Notes under the pieces: model-generated
Seen by the model: the letters and a program-made list of their open reading frames with translations, nothing else
Databases searched by the model: none
Told to the model about the DNA's origin: nothing
Shown here: one piece after another, positions 24,046 to 32,667 of the stretch
Layout: every line of letters begins with the position of its first letter
How positions within the stretch are numbered: the stretch's first letter is position 1
Source of the DNA: Sandaracinus sp.
GTDB taxonomy: Bacteria; Myxococcota_A; Polyangia; Polyangiales; Houyiibacteriaceae
Direction: 5' to 3'
Assembly (NCBI GenBank): GCA_002699025.1
Contig: PABA01000014.1
Span: 1-39,498 of the forward strand
DNA: 39,498 bases
Made by a program: the position numbers and the translations under genes

Positions 24046-24972
24046 CTACCAGAGGATGGTGGTGCCGGCGCCGAGGGTGGGCGGGTCGCCCTGGTCGGTG
24101 AGGCGGGCGTCGGCGCTGAGGTCGAGCTGGACGCGGGGGGCGACGCGCCAGGTGAGGCCGCCGCCGAGGTGGACGCGCCAGACGCCGCCCTCCTGCTTGA
24201 GCGCGTAGCTCTGGACGTAGAGGCCGAGCACGTCGAGGGCCTGCCAGGAGAAGGCGAGGCTGCCGCCGCCCTCGAGGAGGCGGCGCGTCTCGCCGGTCGC
24301 TTCGTCGAGGGCGGAGGAGACGGAGGCGACGAGGTTGGCGGTGAGCGTGAGCGGGCCCCAGACGCTCCAGTCGGCGTTGAGGTCGGCGAAGAAGCCGGCC
24401 TCGGGGGCGCCGAATCCATCCGTGCCGAGCGGGAGGCTCACCTCCCAGTCCATGCTCAAGGCGAGCGCCTCGACGGGGCGGCCGCCGATCTTGAAGCCCA
24501 CGCTCGGGTCGCCCGCGCCGCCGCGCGCGTCGGCTCCGTCGGCGAACACGAGGACGCCGCTCGGGCCGCGGACGCGCGCCTCGAGCCAGTCGAGGAGGCC
24601 GACGCGGAGGGAGAGGTTCGGGAGGGCGAGGGTGCGCTGGTCGTCGTCGAAGGACGCGGCGAGGCCGAGCTCGCTCGTGAGGTGGCCGACGGCGGCGACG
24701 GTGGTGGTGTTCGAGAAGCCGGGGCGGTCGGAGGAGAAGACGGGCGGGTCGCTCGGAGTGGCCTCACTCGGTGGCGGGTCGCTCGGAGTGGCCTCGCTCG
24801 GTGCGGCCTCGGTCGGCGCCGAATCGCTCGGAGTGGCCTCACTCGGAGTGGCCTCGCTCGGTGGCGGGTCCCCCTCCTGCGCGCCGACCTCCTGCGCCTG
24901 GGCGAGGCCCGGGGAGGCGACCAGCAGCATGGCGAGCCACACCCCGTTCGCTCTGCTCCGTCCCGTACCCAC
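24046..24972 (-). CDS. predicted outer-membrane protein with Pro/Ser/Ala repeat linker
   Basis: A 308-residue exported protein. Start GTG 24972 gives signal peptide GTGRSRANGVWLAMLLVASPGLAQA. Next comes a low-complexity linker (about residues 31-85) of PSEATPSD-type repeats, encoded by an 18-21 bp DNA repeat at 24740-24870. The rest is beta-strand rich (FSNTTTVAAVGHLTSELGLAASF, LSLRVGLLDWLEARVRG, VSLPLGTDGFG, LTANLVASVSSALD) and ends GAGTTILW with an aromatic last residue. This is the pattern of transporter-type barrels in the Phenol_MetA_deg-like group. The linker may span the periplasm or peptidoglycan. It is divergent from the next gene, with starts 147 bp apart. Confidence 0.72.
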   Translation of the reverse strand: MGTGRSRANGVWLAMLLVASPGLAQAQEVGAQEGDPPPSEATPSEATPSDSAPTEAAPSEATPSDPPPSEATPSDPPVFSSDRPGFSNTTTVAAVGHLTSELGLAASFDDDQRTLALPNLSLRVGLLDWLEARVRGPSGVLVFADGADARGGAGDPSVGFKIGGRPVEALALSMDWEVSLPLGTDGFGAPEAGFFADLNADWSVWGPLTLTANLVASVSSALDEATGETRRLLEGGGSLAFSWQALDVLGLYVQSYALKQEGGVWRVHLGGGLTWRVAPRVQLDLSADARLTDQGDPPTLGAGTTILW

Positions 24973-25119
24973 GCCGCTCGGTACCAAAGGCGACGCGGCC
25001 GCGGCAAGCGCGGCGCCGAAGGGAGCGCTCTCACGCCGCGAAGCGTCGGGCTCCTCCAGCCCCCGCCGGATGGACGACGTCACGCGCGACGCCGGCGCCC
25101 GCGCGGTACCCTCGCGGCG

Positions 25120-25929
25120 GTGTTCCTCGCGACGGTGAAGGTCCTGCTCTGGACGACCCTCTGCCTCGCGCTGAGCGCGTTCGTGATCGGCAAGGCGATC
25201 GCGGCGCTCCGGCGGGGGGAGCCCTATCGCTTCGGCTTCCTCGACGGCGGGCTGGTCGGGCAGGGGAAAGAGGCGGACCCGCGGATCGTGATCGGGGGCG
25301 CGCTCGCGTACCTGCTGCTCGTCGGCGGGCTCCTCGCCTGGCCGCTCGGCTTCTACGACTGGCTCGGCGGGCTGACGAGCCCGTGCCGGGACGTGCTGCC
25401 GCTCGAGGAGGTGCGCGCGCTCGGTGGGGAGGGCTTCGCCGAGTCGCATCATTTCGCCCTGGACACCTCGTGCAGCTGGACGGCGACGACGCCGGACTTC
25501 GCGCGCGTGGAGGTGGAGCTCGACGGGCGGCTCGGCCGCAACCTCGGCTACCGGCTCGACGCGGAGCAGGCGGGCGCGCGGCGGGAGTCGGCGCGGGTGG
25601 GGCCGGACCTCTACCGGGTGGACCGGCCGCGGGAGACGGTCTTCCTCTTCACGCGCGGGCAGGGCGGGGGGACCGTCACGCTCTCGCGGGCGCACTTCGA
25701 CGAGGAGGCGCTCGGCGCCGTCCGGGCGCGGCTCGAGGGGCTGGACGCGAGCCTGGTCGAGGGCTTCGTGGAGGCCGAGCGCGAGCTCGCCACGCCCGCG
25801 CCGGCCTGGCGCCGCTACCTGCCGCTGATCCTGCTGCTGCTGATCGTGTTGGCGATCGTGGGCGCGGTGGTCTTCACGATGCGGCGCCGGCAGAAGCTGC
25901 TCCGGCGGGCGCTCGACGACGACGAGTAG
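25120..25929 (+). CDS. membrane protein with three TM helices, unknown function
   Basis: A 269-residue integral membrane protein. TM1 is at about residues 5-27 (VKVLLWTTLCLALSAFVIG). TM2 is at about 58-80 (IGGALAYLLLVGGLLAWPLGF). TM3 is at about 232-254 (YLPLILLLLIVLAIVGAVVF), followed by the basic tail RRRQKLLRR. The region between TM2 and TM3 is a soluble, probably extracytoplasmic beta-rich domain with two cysteines (SPCRDVLP, DTSCSW). No family was recognised. Start GTG 25120 is inferred from the frame, and TACCCT lies six to eight bases before it. It is divergent from the outer-membrane gene. Confidence 0.65.
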   Translation: MFLATVKVLLWTTLCLALSAFVIGKAIAALRRGEPYRFGFLDGGLVGQGKEADPRIVIGGALAYLLLVGGLLAWPLGFYDWLGGLTSPCRDVLPLEEVRALGGEGFAESHHFALDTSCSWTATTPDFARVEVELDGRLGRNLGYRLDAEQAGARRESARVGPDLYRVDRPRETVFLFTRGQGGGTVTLSRAHFDEEALGAVRARLEGLDASLVEGFVEAERELATPAPAWRRYLPLILLLLIVLAIVGAVVFTMRRRQKLLRRALDDDE

Positions 25930-26140
25930 TACCCCTGCCCCGGCGCGTCGACGCGACCGGTCGATGCGATCCGGGCCTCCCGGAGCCATCGCGGCGTCGC
26001 GCGCTCGACGCGGAGAATGTGGCTCGACCACCTGGGTGAGGCGGTTTTCTCACATGATCTCGGACGTCCCCAACTGGGGAGTGGTAGCGTCCTCGCCGGC
26101 CTCGCGGGGGCCTTCCGGACCCGTGAGAAGAGGAGGGAAC

Positions 26141-27115
26141 ATGAGGAATCGACTGGTCTTGCTCACCGCCATCGCGGGGGTCGTCGCTGGATGCGCGGCC
26201 GATCCGTGCGACCTGATGGAGAACGCGGACGGCAGCTACACGCTCTCCTGCCCGGACTCCGACCCGATCACGCTGCGCGACGGCATGGACGGTACCGACG
26301 GCATGGACGGTACCGACGGCATGGACGGAATGGATGGCGAGGACGGGACCGCCTACCTCATCCGCACGGAAGACGAGCCCGCCGGCGAGAACTGCGTGAA
26401 CGGCGGCATCGCCGTGCTGGTCGGGCCGGACGACGACGGCAACGGCGCGCTCGGCGACGGCGAGGTGACCTCCACCCGCTACGTCTGCGACGGAGCGAAC
26501 GGCGCCGACGGGGAAGACGGCACGCCCTCGCTGATCGCCACCGCCGACGAGCCGGCCGGCATGAACTGCGAGTTCGGCGGCGTCGTGATCACCTCGGGCC
26601 TCGACGCGGACGGCTCGGGCACGCTCGAGCCGGCCGAGGTGAGCTCGACCCAGTACGTCTGCGACGGGGCCGGCGGGGCGGGCGTGGTGCTCGATTTCCC
26701 GAGCGAGGACTCCAGCCTCGACAACACCTTCACCGTCGAGCCGCTCGGTGCAGGGGGCGGCGGGGCCGCCTACGTGGCCGGGAGCTCCGTCAGCGAGAGC
26801 TTCACGGACACGGGCCTGCCGAGCGTCACGGGGCTCACCTACGAGTTCGAGATGGACGACAGCACCAACTCGTCCTGCCCCGTGGGCACGTTGAGCTTCG
26901 ACATCGTGCTCAACGGGGTCACGGTCGACAGCTACTCCTTCGAGGGGGGCTCGGACATGGGCACGATCGGCTTCTCCGGCGGGGCGATCTTCCCGGCCAT
27001 CGATGGCGGCGCGACCGGGGACTACGACCTGGAGATCGTGGCCAACGAGACGGTCTGCGGCGGCGGCGGCTCGTACAACTGGTTCGCGGGCGGCGCCTTC
27101 GTGCTCCGGCCCTGA
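26141..27115 (+). CDS. lipoprotein with collagen-like stretch and two EF-hand-like repeats (DUF7151-like)
   Basis: A 324-residue lipoprotein with signal LVLLTAIAGVVAGC (mature Cys18). It has a G-x-D triplet run (48-69) and two copies of a repeat with DEPAGxNCxxGG, a calcium-loop-like segment, and YVCDG. The loops are complete EF-hand-type 12-mers, DDDGNGALGDGE (97-108) and DADGSGTLEPAE (155-166). The second half is a beta-rich domain (TYEFEMDDSTNSSCPVGTLSFDIVLNG). The duplicated repeat matches what I know as DUF7151 in Myxococcota surface lipoproteins. A very strong ribosome-binding site (AGGAGG) precedes ATG 26141. A surface or adhesive role is inferred. Confidence 0.8.
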   Translation: MRNRLVLLTAIAGVVAGCAADPCDLMENADGSYTLSCPDSDPITLRDGMDGTDGMDGTDGMDGMDGEDGTAYLIRTEDEPAGENCVNGGIAVLVGPDDDGNGALGDGEVTSTRYVCDGANGADGEDGTPSLIATADEPAGMNCEFGGVVITSGLDADGSGTLEPAEVSSTQYVCDGAGGAGVVLDFPSEDSSLDNTFTVEPLGAGGGGAAYVAGSSVSESFTDTGLPSVTGLTYEFEMDDSTNSSCPVGTLSFDIVLNGVTVDSYSFEGGSDMGTIGFSGGAIFPAIDGGATGDYDLEIVANETVCGGGGSYNWFAGGAFVLRP

Positions 27116-27136
27116 GGCGAGCCCGGTGTCGTGAGG

Positions 27137-27170
27137 AGGCCCGGTGGCGCCACGGTGCGCTGCCGGGCCT
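27137..27170. terminator. hairpin terminator between convergent genes
   Basis: AGGCCCGG (27137-27144) pairs perfectly with CCGGGCCT (27163-27170). Inside the loop is the palindrome GTGGCGCCAC. It lies 21 bp after the EF-hand lipoprotein stop, in the convergent gap with the kinase gene. The following bases (TCGTCGTGTG) are only mildly T-rich. Confidence 0.5.
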
Positions 27171-27279
27171 TCGTCGTGTGCGCCCAGGGGGGACCGCGCG
27201 GGGCGCGCCGCGGTCGTCCCGGGGCGCGAGAGCAGGGCGAGGGCACTGGGCGAGGGCAGAGGGGTCGGAACGAAGGGGC

Positions 27280-29478
27280 CTACTCGGTCACACGGGCGAC
27301 GAAGGTCCAGTCGATCTCCTCGAGCTGGTCGAAGAGCACCAGCTCGTTCCCCACGCGGACCCAGCCGGTGCCCTCGGCGCGGACGGCCTCGGCGACGGCG
27401 GGCTCGACGCGGCGGCTCTCGACGGTGGCGTCGCCGTGGAGGCTCACGCCGAGCTCCTCGCTCTGCTCGCTCGTGTCGACGATCTCGCGGAGGTCGCCGT
27501 CGAGCAACGCCGTCCGGCGCCAGCCCGGGAGGTCGTCCATGCGCATCAGCGCGGCGAGGTCGTCGAGCGCCATGTCGGCGCCGGCGACGCCCTGGAGCGC
27601 GCCCTCGGCGTCGCGGATCGCGCGGTTGCAGGGCACGAGGATCGCGCTCCCGCTCGCGTCCGGGTAGGGCGGCCCGAAGCGCGGCCCGTGCGTCTCCCGG
27701 TTGGCCACGTACCAGGGGCGCCGGCGCGGGTCGTAGGCGGTCGGGAAGGGGAGGTAGCCCGGGTAGTTCACGAGCAGGCCGTCCTCGAAGCCGGCGTAGG
27801 TCACGTGGAGCGGCGTCTGCCCCTCCCAGAGGAGCGCGTCCCGTTCGCCGGTCGGCAGGTGCGGCGCGCCGGCGTCGAAGCTCGCGAGGAGCACGTCGCG
27901 GAAGACGTCGCTCATGGGGCCGAGCGCGGCGAGGGTGGCGCGGGGGCCGGCCTCGTCCTCGCCCGGGGGCCAGAGGTAGCCCGTGTCGACGAAGCTCACG
28001 TCCATGCCGTAGCGCGCGTGCGGGCGCGCGTGCTCGAGGGCTGGGCCGCGCTCGGCGAGCCAGCCCACGGGCGCGTAGCCGGGCGGCAGGGGCGGCGCCG
28101 CGTCCCGGTCTCCGCTGGCGCGCGCGAGCCGCTCCTCCACGCGCGCGCCGAGCCCCTCCACGAGGGCCTTCACGCGGGCGAGCCGCTGGTCGAGGGCCTG
28201 GCTCCGGCGCACGACGGCGCCGCTCATGGCGCTGAGGCGCTCCGACTGCGCGGCGGCCTCGCGCTGCGCCTCCACCGTGCTCCAGAGGCTCGCCGCGACG
28301 GCGCCGGCGAGGAGCGTGAGCAGGGCGAAGACGACGGCGAGCGTCACGCCCGGGCGCCGGCTGAGGCGCCGCCAGAGGCGCCGCGCGAGCGAGTCGCGGC
28401 GCACGGAGAGCTCCTCGCCGCGGAGCCAGCGCCGGAGCTCGTCCGCGAAGGCGTCGACGCTCGGGTAGCGCGCCTCCGGTCGCGGCTGCGTCGCGCGCTC
28501 GACGATGGCGACGAGCCCCGGGTCCGGCTGGCCGCCGCCCACGACCTCCTCCATCGGCTCGCGCTCGCCGGTCACGGCCTTGCCGAGCCGGGCCACGTGC
28601 GGGCCCATGCGCGGCGGGCGGAGCGTGACGAGCTCCTGGAGCATCATGCCGAGGGCGAACTGGTCCGACGCCGGGCCATGCTCCTCGATGCGCCCCATGG
28701 CCTGCTCGGGCGGCATGTAGCTCGCCGTGCCGATCACGTCGCCGGCCTGCGTCTCCGTGCTCGCGTGGACGCTGATCGAGCCGGACTCGGTGACGCCCTC
28801 GCGCTCGGGGAGGCCGCCCTCGTCGGGCGCGGAGACGACGTCCGGGCGGCCGAGGACCTTCGCCACGCCCCAGTCGACGACGTAGACCTCGTGGTGCTCG
28901 CCGAGGAGGACGTTCTCCGGCTTGAGGTCGCGGTGGACGACGCCGCGGGCGTGCGCGTAGGTGATGGCGTTGCAGACGTCGAGGAAGCGCTCGAGGCGCG
29001 ACTCGAGGGCGTGCTCGTCGTCGAGGCGCCCCTCGCGGGCCTGCGTCGCGCAGTCGGCGAGGTAGCGGTGGAAGGTCCGTCCGCCGAGGAGCCGCATGGC
29101 GAAGGCGGGGGCGCCGCTCTCCACCTCGAGGCCGTAGACGGGGACGATGTTCGGGTGCTCGAGCTGGGCGCCGACCTGGGCCTCGAGGAGGAAGCGCTGG
29201 AGCGCGGCGCTGCGCTCGCGGAGCTCGCGGGCGAGGACCTTCACGGCGACCAGGCGGCCGAGCTGCTTGTCGCGGGCGGCGAGGACGCGGCCCATGCCGC
29301 CGCGGCCGATCTGCTCGGTCACCTCGTAGGCGTCGCCGAGGCCGCGGCCGACGTCGCCGTCCCAGCTCTCGTCGACGTCGCGGAGCTCGAGCTGCGTCTT
29401 CCTCTCGCCGCCCTTCGGGGCAGCGTCCGCCTCGGTGAGCAGGGTCGGCGCGACGCCGAGATCGTCGGGTGAGGCCAT
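27280..29478 (-). CDS. transmembrane Ser/Thr protein kinase with C-terminal Cache sensor
   Basis: A 732-residue receptor-like kinase. The kinase domain (51-350) has the Gly loop IGRGGMGRV (57-65), Lys80 (VAVKVL), HRDLKPEN (182-189, catalytic Asp184), D-W-G (202-204) in place of D-F-G, and GTASYMPPEQA for the substrate loop. After a basic stretch comes one TM helix (378-398). The C-terminal extracytoplasmic part has a coiled segment (402-455) and a dCache/PDC-like sensor with YDPRRRPWY (582-590), PYPDASGSAILVPC and a second lobe to the end. It probably senses a small molecule outside and signals by phosphorylation. ATG 29478 is chosen because the upstream frame is repeat. Five repeat units lie directly upstream. 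Confidence 0.92.
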   Translation of the reverse strand: MASPDDLGVAPTLLTEADAAPKGGERKTQLELRDVDESWDGDVGRGLGDAYEVTEQIGRGGMGRVLAARDKQLGRLVAVKVLARELRERSAALQRFLLEAQVGAQLEHPNIVPVYGLEVESGAPAFAMRLLGGRTFHRYLADCATQAREGRLDDEHALESRLERFLDVCNAITYAHARGVVHRDLKPENVLLGEHHEVYVVDWGVAKVLGRPDVVSAPDEGGLPEREGVTESGSISVHASTETQAGDVIGTASYMPPEQAMGRIEEHGPASDQFALGMMLQELVTLRPPRMGPHVARLGKAVTGEREPMEEVVGGGQPDPGLVAIVERATQPRPEARYPSVDAFADELRRWLRGEELSVRRDSLARRLWRRLSRRPGVTLAVVFALLTLLAGAVAASLWSTVEAQREAAAQSERLSAMSGAVVRRSQALDQRLARVKALVEGLGARVEERLARASGDRDAAPPLPPGYAPVGWLAERGPALEHARPHARYGMDVSFVDTGYLWPPGEDEAGPRATLAALGPMSDVFRDVLLASFDAGAPHLPTGERDALLWEGQTPLHVTYAGFEDGLLVNYPGYLPFPTAYDPRRRPWYVANRETHGPRFGPPYPDASGSAILVPCNRAIRDAEGALQGVAGADMALDDLAALMRMDDLPGWRRTALLDGDLREIVDTSEQSEELGVSLHGDATVESRRVEPAVAEAVRAEGTGWVRVGNELVLFDQLEEIDWTFVARVTE

Positions 29479-29524
29479 GGGCGACGCCGACACCCTATCG
29501 AAGCCGGCCCCACGGGGGCCAGTC

Positions 29525-30125
29525 GCTCCTTGCGCTCGCGCTGCGCGCTCGCGGCCGTCCGCTGTCCGCTGTCCGCTTTCCGCCGCGGCTGTTCGGCGGG
29601 AGGCGGGGCGGTGCCGCGTACGCGGAGGGAGGGGGCGGACGTGCTCGCTTGCGCTCGCGCTGCGCGCTCGCGGCTGTCCGCTTTCCGCTTTCCGCTTTCC
29701 GTCGCGGCTGTTCGGCTGGAGGCGGGGCGGTGCCGCGTGCGCGGAGGGAGGGGGCGGACGTGCTCGCGCTCGCGCTCGCGCTGCGCGCTCGCGGCTTTCC
29801 GCTTTCCGCTGTCCGCTTTCCGTCGCGGCTGTTCGGCTGGAGGCGGGGCGGTGCCGCGTACGCGGAGGGAGGGGCGGACGTGCTCGCGCTCGCGCTCGCG
29901 CTGGGCGCTCGCGGCCGTCCGCTTTCCGCTGTCCGCTTTCCGCCGCGGCTGTTCGGCTGGAGGCGGGGCGGTGCCGCGTACGCGGAGGGAGGGGGCGGAC
30001 GTGCTCGCGCTCGCGCTGCGCGCTCGCGGCTTTCCGCTTTCCGCTTTCCGCTTTCCGTCGCGGCTGTTCGGCTGGAGGCGGGGCGGTGCCGCGTACGCGG
30101 AGGGAGGGGGCAGGCGTGTCCCTGC
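29525..30125. repeat. second large array of the modular intergenic repeat (about 118-bp units)
   Basis: Five units of about 110-120 bp occupy the gap between the kinase start and the hydrolase stop. Each has TCCGCTT/TCCGCTG heptamers, a (C/T)CGCGGCTGTTCGGCTGGAGG segment, GGGGCGGTGCCGC, CGCGTACGCGG (one copy CGCGTGCGCGG), AGGGAGGGGGCGGACGTG, and GCTCGCGCTCGCGCTGCGC. A degenerate last copy fades at about 30160. The module order equals that of the 3266-4469 array. Around 30176-30196 is a GTGCACGTGCACGTGCACGT run. No coding frame is credible in 29479-30252. Confidence 0.88.
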
Positions 30126-30252
30126 TCACTGCTGTTCGGCTGGAGGTGGGGTGCTCCGTGCAGGAGAGGAGACGGTCGTGCACGTGCACGTGCACGTCTC
30201 ACGAGGACGGGGGCTCGCGGGGCACGGAGGGCGTGCGGAGAGCCCCTCTAGT

Positions 30253-32211
30253 CTAGTCGTCGTCGGCGTCGGCGTGGGGGAGGCCGAGCTCCTCGTAGGG
30301 GTCGACGATCTCCGGCGTGCCGGTCTCCCAGTAGGTCTCGAGGAAGTGGAACCAGGCGTGCTGGGCGACCTCGCTGAGCGTGAGGTTGATGTGGTTCGCC
30401 TGCACGGGCTCGTCGCCGCCCTCCGGATCCTCGACCGTGTCGAACTGCTGGAGCGCCGCCGAGCGCGTCCCGCCCGCGGCGTTCATGGCGAGCGGCGCCG
30501 CGTCCAGGAGCGTCAGCCCCGGCGCGTCGTCCACCTGCGGCGGGAGGAGGCCCACGCCGATGGAGCGCGCGAAGGCGTAGTTCGCGCCGTTGGTCACGAT
30601 GCCGTCGTCCTTCGCCACGTGGATGAGCACGTGCGGCGCCTCGGTGTCGTTGACCCGACGCGCGAGGATGTGCTGCGCCCAGCTCGCCGCGTCGCCCCGG
30701 TCGAGGATCGTCTGGATGATCGGGAAGGCCCGGTCCTCCTGCCCCTGCCGCCACTCGCGCGGGATGAGCGCGCGGCGCACGAGCGCGAAGCCGCCCATCG
30801 GGTCGGTGATGAGCTGTGAGATCCGCCCGCCCGGCATGCCGAGGATGCTGATCGAGAAGGCGTCCGTGAGCGCGAGGAGCTCGCCGCCCATGATCCCGCC
30901 GAGGCTCACGCCGACGTAGGCGAGGCGCTCGCCGTCCACGTCGGGCTCGCCGTCGCCGTCGAAGTCGGGGCCGGTCTGGAGCAGGCGCGCGACGTGGAGC
31001 TTGTCGAAGGTCGACTGGCGGAAGTGGTCGCGCGCGAGGAGCCCCTCGAACTGCTGCGTCTCCGGGTCGGCGGCGAGGAAGGCGAGGGTGGCGTCGAGGC
31101 CGGAGAGGGGCGGGCTCGGGCCGGTCGGGTGCCCGTCGTGGAGCACGGCGCTCACGCCGACGACGGCGATGCCGCGCGGGCCGGCGTTCACGGCGAGCGT
31201 GCGCGGGTGGCCGGCGGCGCTGGCGGTGATGCCGTGGCCGAAGAGCGCGGTCGGGTAGGGGGCCTCGAAGCCGGCGTCCGCGGGCGGGAGCCAGACGTGG
31301 AGCTCGAGCTCCCACTCGGCCTCGGGCTCGGCGTCGCGGAGGACGCCGTCCGGATCGCGGTAGTCGGCCGCGGGGAAGCGCGCGACGCAGTGGCGGAGGC
31401 CGTCCGACTCGACCTCGCACTCGCTCTCCGTGAGGGCGAAGTCCTCGTCGGGGCGGGCGGCGATGTGTTCGGCGACGGCGACGGAGTCGGCGGTGATGGT
31501 CTGCGTCGGGTAGACGACGAGGGCCGCGAGGTCGTCGGGGGAGCCGATGGCGCCGAGCTCCGTGAGCGCCTCGAGGGCGCGGGCGGTCTCGGCGTCGGGG
31601 GCGGCGAGGGCGTCCACGAGCGGGGCCGAGGCCTCCATGCAGCCGGCGACGGTGGCGTCCGCGAGGTCGCGGGTGACGAAGAGGGCGGCCCAGGCCTGCT
31701 CGGGGAGCGGCGTCTGGGGGATGAGGAAGAGGGTCTCGTCGCGGTCGGTGGTGCGGACCTCGACGTCGACGAGGGTGGGGGCGCCGTCCGCGGGGAGGGC
31801 GAGCAGGCCGAGGCGCGCGTCGTCCGCGCCGGCGAAGGCGGGGAGGGCGTCCGGGTCGAAGGGGGTGCTGAAGCGGGCGAAGGCGGCGGCGTTCACGCCG
31901 AAGCCGTCGAGGTCGCCGAGCTGGTCGGTGAAGAGCTGCTCGTAGGAGCCGTACTCCTCGATGACGGGGAAGGCGTCGCGGGTGACGGCGAAGCGGAAGC
32001 CGGTGGGGGTCTCGGCGTCCTCGGCGAGCATCTCCGGGTTGGGGAAGGTGGAGAGGTCCCCGGTGCCCGGCGCGAAGGTCCAGGTGGCGCAGCCGGGGGC
32101 GCTCGCGTCGGCGGTCGGCCCGGCGTCCGGGGCGGGGCCGGCGTCGTCGTCGCCGCAGGCGGCGAGCAGGAGCGTGAGGGCGAGCCCGGCGAGGCGTGCG
32201 GCGCGAGACAT
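30253..32211 (-). CDS. large alpha/beta-hydrolase-fold lipoprotein
   Basis: A 652-residue lipoprotein. The signal ARLAGLALTLLLAAC ends in Cys19, followed by GDDDAG and a D/A/P tether. The middle domain precedes an alpha/beta-hydrolase core: PTALFGHGITASAAGHPRTLA (HG oxyanion region), then YVGVSLGGIMGGELLALT with nucleophile elbow G-V-S-L-G and Ser436. A probable acid lies in HVAKDDGIV, and the His is probably in QANHINLT or AQHAWFHFL. The overall size and surface-lipoprotein design recall VolA-type lipases, but that is only a resemblance. TAGAAA lies nine bases before ATG 32211, and no Shine-Dalgarno is seen. Confidence 0.8.
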   Translation of the reverse strand: MSRAARLAGLALTLLLAACGDDDAGPAPDAGPTADASAPGCATWTFAPGTGDLSTFPNPEMLAEDAETPTGFRFAVTRDAFPVIEEYGSYEQLFTDQLGDLDGFGVNAAAFARFSTPFDPDALPAFAGADDARLGLLALPADGAPTLVDVEVRTTDRDETLFLIPQTPLPEQAWAALFVTRDLADATVAGCMEASAPLVDALAAPDAETARALEALTELGAIGSPDDLAALVVYPTQTITADSVAVAEHIAARPDEDFALTESECEVESDGLRHCVARFPAADYRDPDGVLRDAEPEAEWELELHVWLPPADAGFEAPYPTALFGHGITASAAGHPRTLAVNAGPRGIAVVGVSAVLHDGHPTGPSPPLSGLDATLAFLAADPETQQFEGLLARDHFRQSTFDKLHVARLLQTGPDFDGDGEPDVDGERLAYVGVSLGGIMGGELLALTDAFSISILGMPGGRISQLITDPMGGFALVRRALIPREWRQGQEDRAFPIIQTILDRGDAASWAQHILARRVNDTEAPHVLIHVAKDDGIVTNGANYAFARSIGVGLLPPQVDDAPGLTLLDAAPLAMNAAGGTRSAALQQFDTVEDPEGGDEPVQANHINLTLSEVAQHAWFHFLETYWETGTPEIVDPYEELGLPHADADDD

Positions 32212-32627
32212 CGCCGCGTTTTCTAACAGCGATCGCGGGGCGAAGCCGCCCTTTCGGCACCAGGTGTCCGCTTTTTGCGCTCGCCCACTGGAAGAGTGCG
32301 GGGACGCTGCAAAAGCGCCCAACAACCCCGTGCCCATGCCCGTGCCCGAACCCGAGCCCAGCGGCCCCAGGACGCGGCCTCGAGATCCCGTCCCCGACCG
32401 CGTCCCGTCCCCGACCCCGACCCCGTCCCCGACCGCGTCCCGTCCCCGACCGCGTCCCGTCCCCGACCGCGTCCCGTCCCCGACCGCGTCCCGTCCCCGT
32501 CCCCGTCCCCGTCCCCGTCCCCGTCGTGGCGAACCCAGCGCGCCCCAGCCATGCCCGAACAGAACCGCCCCCCCGCCGTCCGCCCGTCCGCCCGCGCCGA
32601 GCCCCGGGCGGCGCGGACGCGGATTCC
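32212..32627. repeat. gene-free gap with CCGTCC/CCGACC microsatellite
   Basis: From 32330 to 32370 there are GCCCGTGCCCG-type hexamers. From 32385 to 32525 are CCCGTCCCCGAC hexamer units with 18-bp CGACCGCGTCCCGTCCC super-repeats, ending in a pure CCGTCC run (32496-32524). At 32268-32320 a loose inverted repeat pairs CGCTTTTTGCG with GCTGCAAAAGCG. The gap separates two divergent genes; the ECF-like promoter starts at 32628. Confidence 0.75.
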
Positions 32628-32656
32628 TTGCAACGTTCCTCGGGTCGCCCCGCACC
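32628..32656 (+). promoter_or_regulatory. candidate ECF-sigma promoter of the surface-repeat gene
   Basis: TTGCAACGTTCC (32628-32639) and GCACC (32652-32656) are spaced so that 16 bp separate TTGCAACG from GCACC. The same two elements with identical offset occur before the sigma-factor gene (34476-34504). The predicted start lies only a few bases before GTG 32668, implying a nearly leaderless message. Confidence 0.6.
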
Positions 32657-32667
32657 GAGAAGACACG

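Noticed and set aside
24740-24870. An independent intergenic repeat
   Set aside because: The repeat lies in frame within the outer-membrane protein gene and encodes its PSEATPSD linker.
26017-29472. An 1151-codon plus-strand open frame opposite the kinase
   Set aside because: Its translation is Arg-, Gly- and Ala-biased without domains, while the antisense kinase has all catalytic motifs.
29525-30125. A CRISPR array
   Set aside because: The regular units are conserved along their whole length with no unique spacers, the spacing varies, and no cas genes are near.
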